Positions 17,461 through 33,069 of a stretch of DNA of 64,000 nucleotides are shown here, one piece after another. A model generated the notes under the pieces. That model did no database searches. It saw only the letters and a program-made list of their open reading frames with translations, and had not been told where the DNA came from. Within the stretch, counting starts at the first letter, position 1; every line of letters starts with the position of its first letter. A program made the position numbers and the translations under genes. Source of the DNA: Daucus carota subsp. sativus (lineage: Eukaryota; Streptophyta; Magnoliopsida; Apiales; Apiaceae); contig NC_030385.2 in assembly GCF_001625215.2 (NCBI RefSeq), positions 11,339,135-11,403,134 on the forward strand, given 5' to 3'.

Positions 17461-19129
17461 CTATTGAATCAGGGAGCTTTTCTTTCAGTGGAGCAAAATA
17501 AAGAACCGGAAATCTTGCAGAAACTGTAATATCTGCAGGTATGAATCTTCAATAGCCCCCATTGATTCTGATGAAGCTTTGCTCTGTTTAATAATTTATT
17601 AAGAAGATTTATACTGGAGCATCTTAAATGGCGTTGACTGAAATAATATAAAATTATGATTAGGTAAAATTTGATGAACGTGTTATACTGAAGTTGGCTA
17701 TGTTATTATTATTTTAAGTTACTATAACTAAAATATATTATTTCAATATGATAATAGATGATGTGGAATTTCAGGTAAGAAGTTTAGCAATTATAGCTAA
17801 TATGATGGGATAGGGGAATGTCATGTTACAATGTTCATGATCCATTTTCTTTACAGCATCTCACCTGTCACCTGCACTTTTAACTAAGGATTCTATCCGG
17901 ATGGAGATGCGCCTAGTTTTAGTAACAGAATGTACACAGATCCTCTGCTTTGATTTAAGTTAAAAACCAAAAAAAAAAAAAAAAATCACCATTTTAGGCT
18001 GAAGATGTTCTTCTTGGTTGTATGTACTAGATTGCAATTTTTTTCCTTTACAGATGTAAGTTATAATTGTTTCTTATGAAGTTCACTGCAATTTGTAATT
18101 GTTTTTTTTGATCAAATTTTTGCCAGTTAAGAAAATGATCACAAGCTTCACGAATGAATTTTGTATATCTTGAAAACAAACCAAAAATACCCCAGTCCCC
18201 TCTCGGTTTATTATATTCTCTTTCTGGCCCTGATTATCTTCACCTGTAACTTGGTTTCCTAGAAATGGAGAAGACTTAGGAGGGATGCTTTTTTGTCTAC
18301 TGAGAAGACTCTTTGGCGAAGATATGTGTAAGTGTAACACCTAAGTCACAAACTGAGGAGAGTGTGTTACTGCACAGGTACTACTTTTAACACCAGGAAA
18401 TCATGATCTTTTGAGACCCTGTGGCAGGCTTGTAGATTACCCATTTTGTTGCTTTTGGGCAGCTTATTTCCAATTCGGAATCAGGATTTCACCTAATTTT
18501 CGAAAAACATTATTTTAAGCATAGGAATTCTAAAATATGAAGCTGTGTGTGTAGGGGAGGGGGTGCAAGTTTGCTTTACGTAGTTGCGGATAAGCATAGG
18601 CTTTCAACGCATGTCGTCATGCTTCTTTTTTTTGTCATAGTATCAGTAAGTCTTGATGAGTTATGAATTTGGATATAAAGTAGGATCACATATAGAATAC
18701 TCGTCAATTCCTGATGTCAACAATTAGTTCGCAACATTCATCCCCCTTCCACATCTAGAGAATTTATTTTCTGTTTATTTAGTTTCCGCTTTAGGTTGTG
18801 GGGATTGCTCATTTTGCCAATTTCAGTTATCTTCCTCATATTCCATGAACAATAATCCTGTTGCTCAACCTCGTGGATTCAACTTTGTAAGTGCCAATTG
18901 TGCTATATATACACGTTAGATCTTGTAAATCTACCCCTAATGTTTTCTCTGTAGCTTAATGTAGTAACTATCATCTTATTACCTCCCTACAGAATGTGCA
19001 AGCTGTGGAATATATAGGAAGCCCCTGGTAAGGTCTAGAAAATTAAGAATTTGGAGTTGCATTTTCTTCTCTAGAATCTGACTTATTGATGACCTTTTGC
19101 TTTGAATAGAATCAGACCAATATAAGCAA
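17461..19129 (+). other. Probable promoter and spliced 5' leader of the GRAS gene
   Basis: No coding sequence is supported here. Splice-like signals (CTACAG|AATGTG near 18991, CCCCTGGTAAGG near 19022, TTGAATAG near 19109) suggest that the GRAS mRNA has a leader with one or more introns. The transcription start is not resolved. An A15-16 run sits near 17970. Confidence 0.4.
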
Positions 19130-20776
19130 ATGAAAGGTTACTCTTCAATGCATTCTACTCATGAACAACAATATATTGGTCAGAGCAGTAGGGTTAGTGA
19201 GCAGCCTGCTCACGAGTTTCAGTCCTACTTGCAAAAGCCTTGTGGGACTCTGGATAACCAGTTATTCTCGGCTGATGGTAGTCAACAAATGCAGTTTCCT
19301 GGAAAACTATCTCAGAGCTTTAACACTCCAGAGGGAGCTACATCAATCGGTGGTCATTCTGGTAATAGTTCATTTACTGTCAGTTACTCAGCTACTATTA
19401 GTCCCATTTCACATGCTGATCCTCATACGTATCCCTCATTCACATCAGATAATACTAACAATTTGCAAGTTGGTGAAACTTCTTATTCGTCTGACTTTGA
19501 TACCCTGAAGAAAAAGATAAAAGAAATTGAAACTTTGCTGCTGGGACCTGAACCAGATATTTCAATATCAAATGAAACTTATATGTATGGTGGACCGAGT
19601 GAAATATCTTCTACAAAAGAAGTTTCGAAACAGATGATAACAGGGGTCTCTGATGATGACGACTTGAAAGAGGTTCTTGTCAGTTGTGCAAGAGCGGTAG
19701 CAGATAATGACCTATCAAGTGCTGATTCGTTGATGTCACGATTAGGTCCTATGGTATCAGTTACTGGTAATCCAGTCCAACGTTTAGGAGCCTACATGCT
19801 TGAAGGTCTTGTTGCCAGGTTAGGTTCTTCAGCAACTCCCTATCACAAATCCATAAGGTGCAAAGAACCTACCTCTTCTGAACTGCTATCATACATGCAC
19901 TTGCTGTATGAAGTCTGCCCATACTACAAGTTTGGATATATGGCTGCAAACGGAGCAATTGCAGAAGCCATGAAAGATGAGAATAGTTTTCATATAATCG
20001 ATTTCCAGATCTCCGAGGGAAGTCAGTGGTTCACTTTAATACAAGCCTTTTCTGCTCGTCCGGGAGGACCTCCCAGAATTCGGATCACAGGTGTTGATGA
20101 TACCACGTCGGCTTTCTATAGGGGAGGAGGACTTGATATTGTGGGGGAAAGGCTCTCAAGTCTTGCAGAATCATGTAGAGTCCCCTTTAAGTTCAATGCC
20201 ACCACTATCTCAAATTTTGATTTAGACTTTAATACACTTGAAATTATACCAGGGGAAGCATTGGCTGTCAACTTTGCTTACATGCTTCATCACATGCCAG
20301 ATGGGAATGGAGAAAAAATTTATCAGCGGGACAAAATTTTGAGTTCTGTGAAGAACCTGTGCCCTAAGGTTGTGACCCTTATTGAGCAAGAAGCGAACAC
20401 CAATACTTGCTTCATACCAAGGTTCCTAGAGACCTTTAAATACTATATGGCTGTCTTTGAATCAATTGATGTAATGCTTCCCAGGGACAATCAAGAACGG
20501 ATTGGTGCCGAAACACACTGTCTTGCTCGGGATATTGTCAATTTAATAGCTTGTGAGGGGACAGATAGAGTGGAACGTCACGAGATACTTGAAAAATGGA
20601 GGTCTCGTTTTGTTGCAGCTGGTTTTAAGCCGTTTCCATTGAACTCGTATATCAATGCTACTATCAAGAACCTGCTGAAGAACTACTGTGAACACTATAC
20701 GCTTGAAGAGAGAGAAGGGGCTCTTTATCTTGGCTGGATGGAGCAAAACTTAGTTGCCACTTGTGCATGGAGTTGA
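19130..20776 (+). CDS. GRAS family transcription regulator, PAT1/scarecrow-like
   Basis: Single-exon gene of 548 aa. The first ~170 residues are variable and low-complexity (rich in Ser, Gln, Gly), as in PAT1-branch proteins. The GRAS domain (about 175-548) follows in the usual order: leucine-rich region I (LKEVLVSCARAVADND, about 179), the VHIID core as FHIIDFQISEGSQW (about 289), the second leucine-rich and PFYRE regions (VNFAYMLHHMPD), and the SAW motif near the C-terminus (LGWMEQNLVATCAW). The family acts in the nucleus as co-regulators without a classical DNA-binding domain; PAT1 members act in phytochrome A signalling, SCL13 in phytochrome B, and rice CIGR genes respond to gibberellin and chitin. 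Subgroup assignment rests on the C-terminal YTLEEREGALYLGW and CAW pattern. The ATG at 19130 is the first in frame after a likely spliced leader. No defects are seen. Confidence 0.9.
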   Translation: MKGYSSMHSTHEQQYIGQSSRVSEQPAHEFQSYLQKPCGTLDNQLFSADGSQQMQFPGKLSQSFNTPEGATSIGGHSGNSSFTVSYSATISPISHADPHTYPSFTSDNTNNLQVGETSYSSDFDTLKKKIKEIETLLLGPEPDISISNETYMYGGPSEISSTKEVSKQMITGVSDDDDLKEVLVSCARAVADNDLSSADSLMSRLGPMVSVTGNPVQRLGAYMLEGLVARLGSSATPYHKSIRCKEPTSSELLSYMHLLYEVCPYYKFGYMAANGAIAEAMKDENSFHIIDFQISEGSQWFTLIQAFSARPGGPPRIRITGVDDTTSAFYRGGGLDIVGERLSSLAESCRVPFKFNATTISNFDLDFNTLEIIPGEALAVNFAYMLHHMPDGNGEKIYQRDKILSSVKNLCPKVVTLIEQEANTNTCFIPRFLETFKYYMAVFESIDVMLPRDNQERIGAETHCLARDIVNLIACEGTDRVERHEILEKWRSRFVAAGFKPFPLNSYINATIKNLLKNYCEHYTLEEREGALYLGWMEQNLVATCAWS

Positions 20777-21674
20777 GCTGAAATATTTATGATGCATTTT
20801 GTTAGATAAAGATGTGTACTAGATGCAGATGCAAGTTATAAACTTACTTAGTTACTTGGTTTCTAATTTAGTCGAATACTCGAATGTTAGTAACGTACAA
20901 AAAGTTTAGAAACACAATGCATGTCGCACAGAATTGACTAGAAATATAAAGAAACCTGCAAGGAAATTTGATCAATTCTTTTCGTATTATCTATAGCAGT
21001 ACTTTCTCAAGTTTGTTTTGATTGTTGGGGTGTACAGCATCTCCCGGCATATAAAGGTTATAATTGTGCCATCTAATATAAAGGTTATAATTGTGCCATC
21101 TCCATCGAACAAGTAGCTGCTTTTGGTGGCAGGCGTTTGGATCCTAACAAGTGGTATGAATGTGGATCACGGGTTCCATATTTTAATATGTGAGTGCATA
21201 CATATACACGACGGATCTGATATTATATCAATGTGATTGTCCTTTTCTTCTCTCCAGCTGCACCTTAACCACAACCCTTTGGTAAATCCTATCCTAAGTT
21301 TTCAAAAAATTCTTCCATGGAGTTGATGACACTTGATCCGAGTTTTGTCCTAGTTGAAAATATGGACTATTAAGTGCATTAATTCCAGTTATCAGGAACT
21401 TATCTGTCATCGATCTTTACAAAATTCAAGAATGTTCTTCTTGTTTATGATGTTTCCCATCCATGTTTAACTATAATATATCTACTGGCTTAGGCCTCAC
21501 ATACTTGGATTGTACCGAACAAACAGATCACAGAGATGTGTGCGTGTTTTATGCATTGTTTTTATCACTTGTTGGCAGAAAGTCACGTCAATATCTTCGA
21601 AACTCTCAAGTCATTGTTTTTTCTCAGACAAGTAACATATCAAAGCGGCATTCGCGTTTTCAAGAAAGGACACG
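20777..21674. other. Intergenic: GRAS 3' flank and receptor-kinase promoter side
   Basis: It contains the GRAS 3' UTR and a direct repeat of 26-27 bases (21049-21075 and 21076-21101, unit ATATAAAGGTTATAATTGTG...). An open frame of 71 codons at 21463-21678 overlaps the start of the next gene but has no family resemblance, so I treat it as leader or promoter sequence. Confidence 0.5.
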
Positions 21675-23347
21675 ATGATGATGATGCAGAGCGGAAGCAA
21701 GTTTGAGCAATTTCGGCGGCTATTGCTGATTTGCATTACAGCATCTGCCATCTTTAGCCTTGATTGCAATGCAAGTGAGTTATCAGAGGTATCAGATGAT
21801 GGAAATATGTTGAATGTTACAATTGTTTATCGTCGTGCATTGTTGCAGAGTATTGGAGACAAAGACGCTGTAAAGGAGCCGGTGGATGGAATATCATTGC
21901 ACAAATGGTTACCATTGCTTTTAGGCCTTGCTTTTTTCGTTGTGTTTGCATATTTTGTGAACAGAAAAGCTGTTCAATCAGCGAAAGATAAGGAGGTTTT
22001 GAAGATCCTGGCACAATCCCCGGCCCCTCCAAATTTTCCTCCTATGAAAGATGTGGCAGAAGTGCAGCCAGCTGAAGTAAAACAGCCTGAGCTTTTTTTC
22101 TTCGTTGAGGAAAAAGAAAGGTTTCAAATGTCTGACCTTCTTGAAGCACAAGCTGATTTGCAAGGCCATGGGCTTTGTAGTAGCCTTTACAAGGTGAAGC
22201 TCAAGAACAACAATACCATTTTTGCTGTCAAGAGATTGAAACAGTCACCTCTCTCAATCGACGAATACTCCACCTTTATGAAAAAAATAGGGGAGCTGCA
22301 ACATCAAAATCTTCTTCCTCTTGTTGCTTATGGTTTCACAAATGAGACGAAACTTCTCATCTACAGGTTTCAACCTCAAGGAAGCCTTCTTTCGCAGCTA
22401 GAAAGTAAGTAAATTGTCAAACTTCTAGCAGTGACGTAAAGGGAGTTGCCCAAGTGTCACTATTTAGCAACAAAAGGCCTGTATTGTCATTTTTCTGAAA
22501 AAATGGCTCCAACTGCACTTCAAAACGCAACTTCTTGTGTTAACAAAAACGCAACTTCAAGTCGTGTTTTGAAATGACAGTTAGGGCCATTTTTTCAGAA
22601 AATGACAATGAGGCCCATTTGACTTAAAATAGTGACTTTTTGGACCTTTTCTGTGACATAAAGTTGTCGGTCTAAGTAAAGGCGTGTTTTTGTTTTGTTT
22701 ATGCAGAATACATTGAAGGAAAGAGGGATTTCCCATGGGCAACCAGGCTCTGTATAGCCGTTGGTATAGCGCGGGGCTTGGACTACATTTACCAAATGTG
22801 TGAAGGTGAAAAAGTAATTCCACATGGTAACATCAAACTCTCCAACATTTTGCTCAATGAAGATGATACACCACTAATAAGCGAATATGGTTGCTCCAAA
22901 CTTGTTGACCCCAAGAAAGCATGCCTCTTCAATGTCCACGGCTATGCAGCACCGGAGAAAGTTTTATCAGAGCAAAGCGATGTATTCAGCTTTGGGGTCA
23001 TTCTGCTAGAACTACTCACCGGAAAAATAGTTGAAAAAAGCGGACTAGACCTGCCAAAATGGGTACGGGGCATGGTAAGGGAAGAATGGACAGGGGAGGT
23101 ATTCGACAAGGAGATTGCTAAAAATGCAAAGTACGCGTTTCCTTTGCTGAACATCTCCTTGAAATGTGTGGCTCATCTTCCTCAAGACAGGCCAAGCATA
23201 GCCGAGGTCCTTGAGAAAATCCAGGAGGTGTCGAATGTGCATGATGATCTGTCCCCTGCATCGACTACTTCTGTTGAATCGACACCGAAGTGTTTGCTGC
23301 ACTCTGTTGTGCCAGAGGAATGGGAGACTCCGGGGTCGATCCGGTGA
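21675..23347 (+). CDS. LRR-less receptor-like pseudokinase (inactive receptor kinase family)
   Basis: Two exons (21675-22404 and 22707-23347, split codon A|AA) give 456 aa. A signal peptide (residues 1 to about 32) leads a short ectodomain of about 45 residues with no LRRs. A membrane segment (WLPLLLGLAFFVVFAYFV, about 76-93) is followed by a juxtamembrane region and a kinase fold. The kinase keeps the FAVKRLK lysine and AAPE. It has HGN where HRD is expected and SEYG in place of DFG, so catalytic Asp and metal-binding Asp are both lost. This matches plant 'probable inactive receptor kinase' proteins of the At2g26730/PRK type, which normally carry LRRs. It likely acts as a plasma-membrane scaffold or co-receptor; that role is inferred. 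Three ATGs are stacked at the start, so the exact initiator is uncertain by two residues. A MITE sits in the intron. Confidence 0.85.
22436..22662. mobile_element. Foldback MITE in the pseudokinase intron
   Basis: About 200 bases fold back on themselves: GTCACTATTT...AGGCCTGTATTGTCATTTTTCTGAAAAAATGGC on the left pairs with GCCATTTTTTCAGAAAATGACAATGAGGCCC...AAATAGTGAC on the right. It is flanked by near-identical direct repeats GTGACGTAAAG and GTGACATAAAG, consistent with a 9-11 base target duplication (MULE-like). It fills most of the 302-base intron. Confidence 0.65.
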
Positions 23348-25355
23348 AGATTTTATTGCTCATTGCATCAGCTTTGTTGTGATTTTGTTTGAAACAGTAT
23401 CTATCTGGTAGTAGTAGCTAGGAACTAGTTGAATGAAGATGGGAATAACATTGAGTTATTAGTCCATCTTAGATTATGATGATAAGAATAAAACATGCAC
23501 AGATACAAGGGGATTTACATTCATCTCCAAACACATAAATTGGTCTTATCGGCTGCCTTGATTAAGTAAGAATTGTGCAGCTTGTTGGTTGGTTTAATTC
23601 GGTGAAATTTGTGGACATTCTGAACAATGTTATCATAAAAATAGGTATATTGGACAAGGTAGACAAATATGAGCAACTAAATCAATAAGTGAACGAGATT
23701 AGCGGCAGATTGGCCGGCTCCATAATTTTATTTCATAGTGTGAAAAATATTTGGGATGGAAGTTAGGTGTTCTACTCTAAAAGAATCGAACACAAAAAGA
23801 AATTCGACCTAAACGATCAAGTAGGTTCAGCGGTGAGCAAGTAACTACTAGTATTGTATTGTGAATTTAAATATGTTGTGTTTGTTAATTTCAACTATGT
23901 ACTAATTTCACTAAAATCTTGTTTGTTAATTCAAATTCTACTGATACTCAAGTCATTGAGTTGTTAAAAGTATTGATTGCATATTTTAGTTTCTGTAATT
24001 TGTGTTGAGTTGTAGTTGGAATTGTCTTAAAGTTAGTTCTTGTCTAAGTTGATGATACTTATTTTATGTTGATTCTACTTTGAATTGTGGCAACAGATGG
24101 AATTGGATCTCCGTAAGCTTTTTATAGGTGGGATTTCATGGGACACCGATGAGTATCGTCTTAAAGAGTATTTTGGAGCATATGGAGAAGTGATGGAGGT
24201 AGTGATCATGAGAGACCGCACTACAGGTCGTGCCCGTGGGTTTGGTTTCATTGTATTTGGTTGCAGAGAAAGTGGTGGGGGGAAAACATACCATTGATGG
24301 TCGAACTGTAAGTTCTTCGTTACATAATCTTTTATTATTATGTAGTCATCACAATGTAATATTGGTAGTCATTTTTAACTAAATTATTCAAGTACATTGT
24401 TCTTGTGGATAAATCTGATAATGGCTAGGTTCTGTTACCGGAATGTGCCTCAACTGTATACTGCTGTATATTTTAAAACGGTCTTCAACTCCTCATTGCC
24501 ACCATGAATAAATTTCATTTATTTAGATGCTTCTTGAGTTTTCCTAAGCTTGAGTTCTTTTTCCAATTCATAGGTGGAAGCAAAAAAAGGCGTTCCCAAA
24601 GATGATAATCAGATAATAAATAAAAACAGTCATAGTAATCAAGGATCTCCATGTCCTGGTCGCACAAAAAAGATTTTTGTTGGTGGTTTAGCATCTACAG
24701 TTACCGAGAGTGACTTTAAGTTGTACTTTGATCAATTTGGGATAGTTACGGATGTTATGATCATAATACACAAAGGCCAAGAGGCTTTGGATTTATCACA
24801 TATGATTCGGAGGAAGCAGTGGATAGGGTCTTGCACAAAAGCTTCCACGAGCTTAATGGTAAAATGGTTGAGGTCAAGCGGGCAGTTCCGAAAGAGCTCT
24901 CTTCAAGTCCCAATCGCAGCCCTCTGGTTGGATACAACTATGGTTTTGGTAGAACCAACAACTTCTTCAGTAGTCAGGGATATAACCTGGGCCCAATAGG
25001 AGGCTATGGAGTCAGGATGAATGAAAGACCTAAAACGGTTATTAGTGGTCGTTCTACATTCTCTCCAATTGGTTCTCCTGCATATGGAATAAATATGAGT
25101 CTAGAGCCAGGGATGAGTCCAAGCTTTGGAGGAAGCTCCAGCATTAGTAACATCATTGGATATGGACAGACTTTAAATTTAGGTTCTGAGGGCAACTCAA
25201 AACAGGTATGTTACTCCTGTTGGTTTTAATGGTAGAAATGAATCTTTTCTAAGCTCACCAACCAGAAATGGATGGGCAAATGTTGACCTTAATAGTTCTG
25301 CAAATGTTGCTCCTGCTGGTACATACACGGGGTCTGGAAGTCGGAGTTCTGGAGT

Positions 25356-26790
25356 GGGTTAAATGGCTAATACATAACTAAGCTGGTTAAAAACTTGCAG
25401 CTTGGTTATGTTGTTGAAAAAACTTTCAAACATGTTACTTTGTTTCATATAGTTTTCAATCGAACGATCGTGCTAACAAAAACTTACACGAACGTTAAAA
25501 ATTCATTGACTTTTAACAATCTCTGTTAAAATACCCGTTTACCCGATCCGACCCAATCCTAATTAAATTTAAATTCAAAATAAAACATAAAATCACATTT
25601 TATTATATCTATGAGCAGTTTGGGGAGAGAAATTAGGGTTCAAGGGTACAAAAGGGCGGCCTATCAAAAATCAAACGAAATTGGGCTGCAAAAGTACAAA
25701 GGTTTGATTTTGTGTATATGTTGTTGCGTGGGGGTTGGGTTTGACAACGAAGGTCAGCTGATGGCGGTGGAGCTCGGATCAGTCAGGATGGCGCGGCGGA
25801 TTCCGCCGTTACAGATGATGACGAGATGGGGTTGGAAGGAGATACATGGCCGGGGGCCGGCAGTCGACGGCGGGGGAGTCCATGGTCGTGTGTAGGAGAT
25901 GATGGAGGTTGGTGGTTGTTTAAAAGAGGCTGTTGTTAAGTGTTGCAATTGCAGAGGGTGATGTTTATTATGTTTGAGTGATGTTTTTGTATTATTGTTC
26001 TGGTTCCGGTGATCTATTGACGTTTTATTGTCTAGGTCCCTGAACTAAAGATTCCGTATTTCAGGTCACTTAACTTTTCTATTTTCTGATCTAAGTCCTT
26101 CCGTCAAAAAGATTCTAACGGTGTTAACTAGGGTTCTTGAGTTTCATACAGATCAAAGCAATTTTGAAGGTGTTAGTGATATCCAAACTCAAAGTTCAAA
26201 TAGTCAAATTGAAGCTTGAATCACTAGCGACACTCATATGACAACAGTTTTCACAAATTAGATTTAATTTTAAAAAACCCCAAATTTGACCATAAATTTA
26301 GGGTTCTTTATCGAATTTAGTGACCTAAATTTATAAAATTTTAAATTGAACATAATTTTTGAAAATTGGTGTCATATGAGTGTCGCCAGCGACTCAAGCT
26401 TCAATTTGACTACTTGAACTTTGAATTTGGATATCACTAACACCTTCAAAATTGCTTTGATCTGTATGAAACTCAAGAACCCTAGTTAACACTGTTAGAA
26501 TCTTTTTGACGGAAGGACTTAGATCAGAAAACAAAAAAGTTAAGTGACCTGAAATACGGAATCTTTAGTTCAGGGACCTAGACAATAAAACGTCAATAGT
26601 TCAGGGACCTGCAATTTAATTTTCCCTTTTGAAAAATAGCTTATTTCCGCTAATGTTTTTAACGGAGTTCACGGGAATGACTGATATGCAAGTTTTTAAA
26701 TACTTCATTAGTTGATTGTGAGTTTTTTTAACAACATGACCAAATTGCAAGTTTTTAACTAGCTTAGTTATAAATTAGCCATTTAACCCG
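25356..26790. mobile_element. Non-autonomous MULE-type element, 1435 bp, possible Pack-MULE
   Basis: It splits the RNA-binding-protein exon. Terminal inverted repeats of about 44 bases (GGGTTAAATGGCTAAT... at the left, ...ATTAGCCATTTAACCCG at the right) lie inside a perfect 9-base target duplication TTCTGGAGT (25347-25355 and 26791-26799). Copy 2 of the gene has the uninterrupted site. The interior holds a GC-rich patch (about 25740-25900) with an open frame of 94 codons unlike the AT-rich surroundings, possibly a captured host fragment, and a nested foldback repeat. No transposase is present. Confidence 0.85.
26001..26610. repeat. Nested foldback MITE within the MULE-type element
   Basis: Two arms of about 260 bases are inverted copies: GACGTTTTATTGTCTAGGTC at about 26019 pairs with GACCTAGACAATAAAACGTC at about 26575. 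Matching continues inward through AACTAGGGTTCTTGAGTTTC and CATATGAGTGTCG-type blocks to a loop near 26290. It lies wholly inside the 25356-26790 element. Confidence 0.8.
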
Positions 26791-27573
26791 TTCTGGAGTA
26801 TATGGAAATAGTATGGCTAGTTGGGGCTTCTCTCCTTTTTCTGGCCAAGGTGGAGGGATTGCTTCTGGATATAGCAGCAATATAGGGTATGGAAGTGGAG
26901 AAAACAATTATCGGTTGGGAGCTACAGGGCTTGGAAGAAATATTGGACCAGGTGAAGCTACAACTTCACCTTTTGCTTCATCACCTGGTGATTTTGAACA
27001 GTCATATGGAGACTTGTACGGTGCCAATTCAAGGTTCGGAGATGCACCATGGCAGTCTGCATCTTCAAAGATTGATGGCTCTGCTTCATTTAATTATGAG
27101 CTCGGCCCTACAGCAGAATCCACGGTGAGAAGCTCTGAGGAATATGTTGGTTCTTATAATATTGCAAGTAGACAAGCCAATAGAGGTAATTCTCTTCTTC
27201 AGCATATAAATTTTGAGAAATTGAGCAGATCTGTGTACTTCTCAAGTATATTCTGATACACAATTCGTAGCCATTTTCTTTTTGCTTAAAAGGTAACTCC
27301 TAAGCTGATGAACAATAACTTTTTTCTACACCAGTATGAATATGATAAATGACACCTATCGTTTTATGCCGGAATAGAATTCATGAAACAGGCGTAGAAA
27401 TCGTAAATGTCTGCATAGCAGTATATGATATCTGCTCTGCTGAAGTTTCATATTTCGGAAAAACTTGTCCTCTTTATGGAAACCATCATCACTATATCTT
27501 TTCTCCTATTCATGTGACATCACTTGGTAACAATGTTGGCTGCTGGTCCTTTCTTCAGGAATTGCTGCATAGA

Positions 27574-28150
27574 AGACTTCATTACTCTGATATAAGAAGA
27601 TATGTTTTAGGTAATGGAACATAATGACATCTGGAGGGACGACTCCAAGTTCCAGACATGACCCTGAATAATTACGCATATCATCTTATACAGAAGATCA
27701 CAAAGAGCTGATGAGGGCTCTTTAGTTGAAGAATATGTATATTGAACAGCAGTTACCAGAGATTTTGTGAAACTTTAGGATACGTTTTTCGTCTTTATAT
27801 AACTGAGGTTCCTTTTCTCAGTGTTACATCAAGAAGTGAAATGAGATTTCTGGGTATTCTTAGAACTGATTTATCTGAGTTAGTGGTGTGCATCTCCTAG
27901 ACAATATCCAAAACCAGTTCTACTGCGTTAAGAGCATAGTTATTCGAGCTTTGTAAGGTCTGGAAAAGTTGCTACTACTTAGTCCTCATACTTCTTCCTT
28001 CGCTTTTGTAACTTGGTACTTTGTAAGCGAGATCTTTCTTAGAAAATACTAGTGCGAGTTATGAAAGGGATGAGACCCCATTTAGACAGCTGAACCTATT
28101 GCTAGATCTCCAGCAATGAGATATACTTTCCACAATGTGGTGCTACTGTA
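27574..28150 (+). other. 3' flank of RNA-binding gene copy 1 (duplicated)
   Basis: This stretch matches the flank of copy 2 (36992 to about 37540), ending just after CTTTCCACAATGTG.TGCTACTGTATT, so the duplicated block includes the 3' UTR and flank. No other gene is seen. Confidence 0.7.
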
Positions 28151-29550
28151 TTGTTATAAAAGTTAATCACATCAAACAAGTACGAACATCAATTGGTAGC
28201 TTCATTTTTGCCAAGGAATCTGTAAACTCCTGCATGCTTTTCATGTACATGTTAACAGGTTTCTTCAACGGTGATACGAATGATTGTGCAGGATTCATGA
28301 TGATGACTAACAAGTTAAACCTGAAAGAGCAATCAACAGCCAACAAGTTAGTTCTAACTCATAGGAGCTCAGAATCCCCAAAAAGAAACATATCCACTAA
28401 CAATAGTAGAACACACCAATAACTCGAGACAAACAAATTCACAGTTATAGCATTCCAAAACTAGGATGAAACTATTTTACTTCTTTCACAGTTTTCACTT
28501 ACTTTCTTCTCGGTTAAAAATTGGGTTTTATATAAATTAAACCACCCAATTCACTCCGAAATCTCAATTAGACCACCCAAAAAAAAAGTATATCATTTAA
28601 AACATTTATTTAAGAAAAAATATCACTCTGTTAATTAACAATAAAATGATTGGACGAGCTGGCAGAGGACGTGACACTTCATCTGTTCAAACGGCTAGTT
28701 GCTGGTGTATATATACGATACTTATATCAAAAAAACTAGGGTTTATAATAGTGTAAGCTGCTCCATGCTTATCAATTGTATAGTGTAAATAGATTGTAAT
28801 TCTATGATATTACTTTTAAAGTGATCATACTGAGTAATAAAAAGTAACATTAATGTATTTAGTTGAAACATATCATTGGTTTAATAATAATTATATATAA
28901 TAATATTATCATTTTCATATGTATGTTGCATGTGTTATTTTAGATTATTGGTTTTTAGTTATGAATCTGAAAAAAGATGATTAGGAGTTGGACCCGAGTG
29001 TCCCGGGACAACAGATGATAAATCCACCGCTTTGGTTATCCAATCGTACTAAAAAAAGGATAATATTTTTAGTTAAAAATAATATTAGATTATATAAATA
29101 GGCCCATAATTTAGGCCAAGTACCGACCGACCGACCAAATTTTTAATATTTCGCATTTAACAGTATAGTATAAATTTGCTAAATTGTGAGTTTCTAATCC
29201 ACATTGTCGAATCATTCAGATTAAGTGCCCATTGCCCATATTCTATGGTTAACACTGTTTGAACGAGTTTTATTGAATTTTTATTAAAAAATATTTTTAA
29301 ATTATTAACAAATATTGTTTTATTACGAACACATAAATTATTTACTAATTATGAAAAATAATTCAAAAATAATTAACTCCAAAAATCGAATAGAGGATAA
29401 TTTTTAAAAGAAACTTTTGTTCTTTTCTCTTTAGTATTTGTTTCATTGTTTTTTTAAATGCAGCTAGATATGAAAGTTTTTGTTCTTTAATGACAAAAGT
29501 TTTACTCTACCATTTTTTTCTTTCTTATATATATATATATATATATATAT
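28151..29550. other. Intergenic, no gene recognised
   Basis: AT-rich. Around 28500-28600 there are blocks (GGGTTTTATATAAA..ACCACCCA) that resemble one end of the MITE at 52296-52841, suggesting a partial relative. A (TA)n run at 29527-29550 abuts the next element. Confidence 0.4.
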
Positions 29551-33060
<3,510 letters not shown>

Positions 33061-33069
33061 CTCATAATA

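Larger units (their letters stand above)
24097..27573 (+). pseudogene. Broken hnRNP-like two-RRM gene, copy 1
   Basis: Relic of a plant hnRNP/Musashi-like RNA-binding protein resembling At2g33410/At4g14300 (two RRMs, then a Gly/Ser/Asn/Tyr-rich tail). Exon 1 is 24097-24307 (RNP2 LFIGGI, RNP1 RGFGFIVF), exon 2 starts at 24574 (KIFVGGL; GFITYD) and ends at 27185, and the last exon is 27560-27573, giving the expected tail RQANRGIAA. All splice signals survive. Coding damage: about 11 bases lost after GTATTTG (near 24258) in RRM1; 10 bases lost near 24754 in RRM2, relative to copy 2 (VVVMYDHN intact there); one extra A near 25201; and a 1435-base transposon at 25356-26790 in the tail. It cannot encode the ancestral protein. 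A leader-intron acceptor lies immediately before the ATG. Confidence 0.85.
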
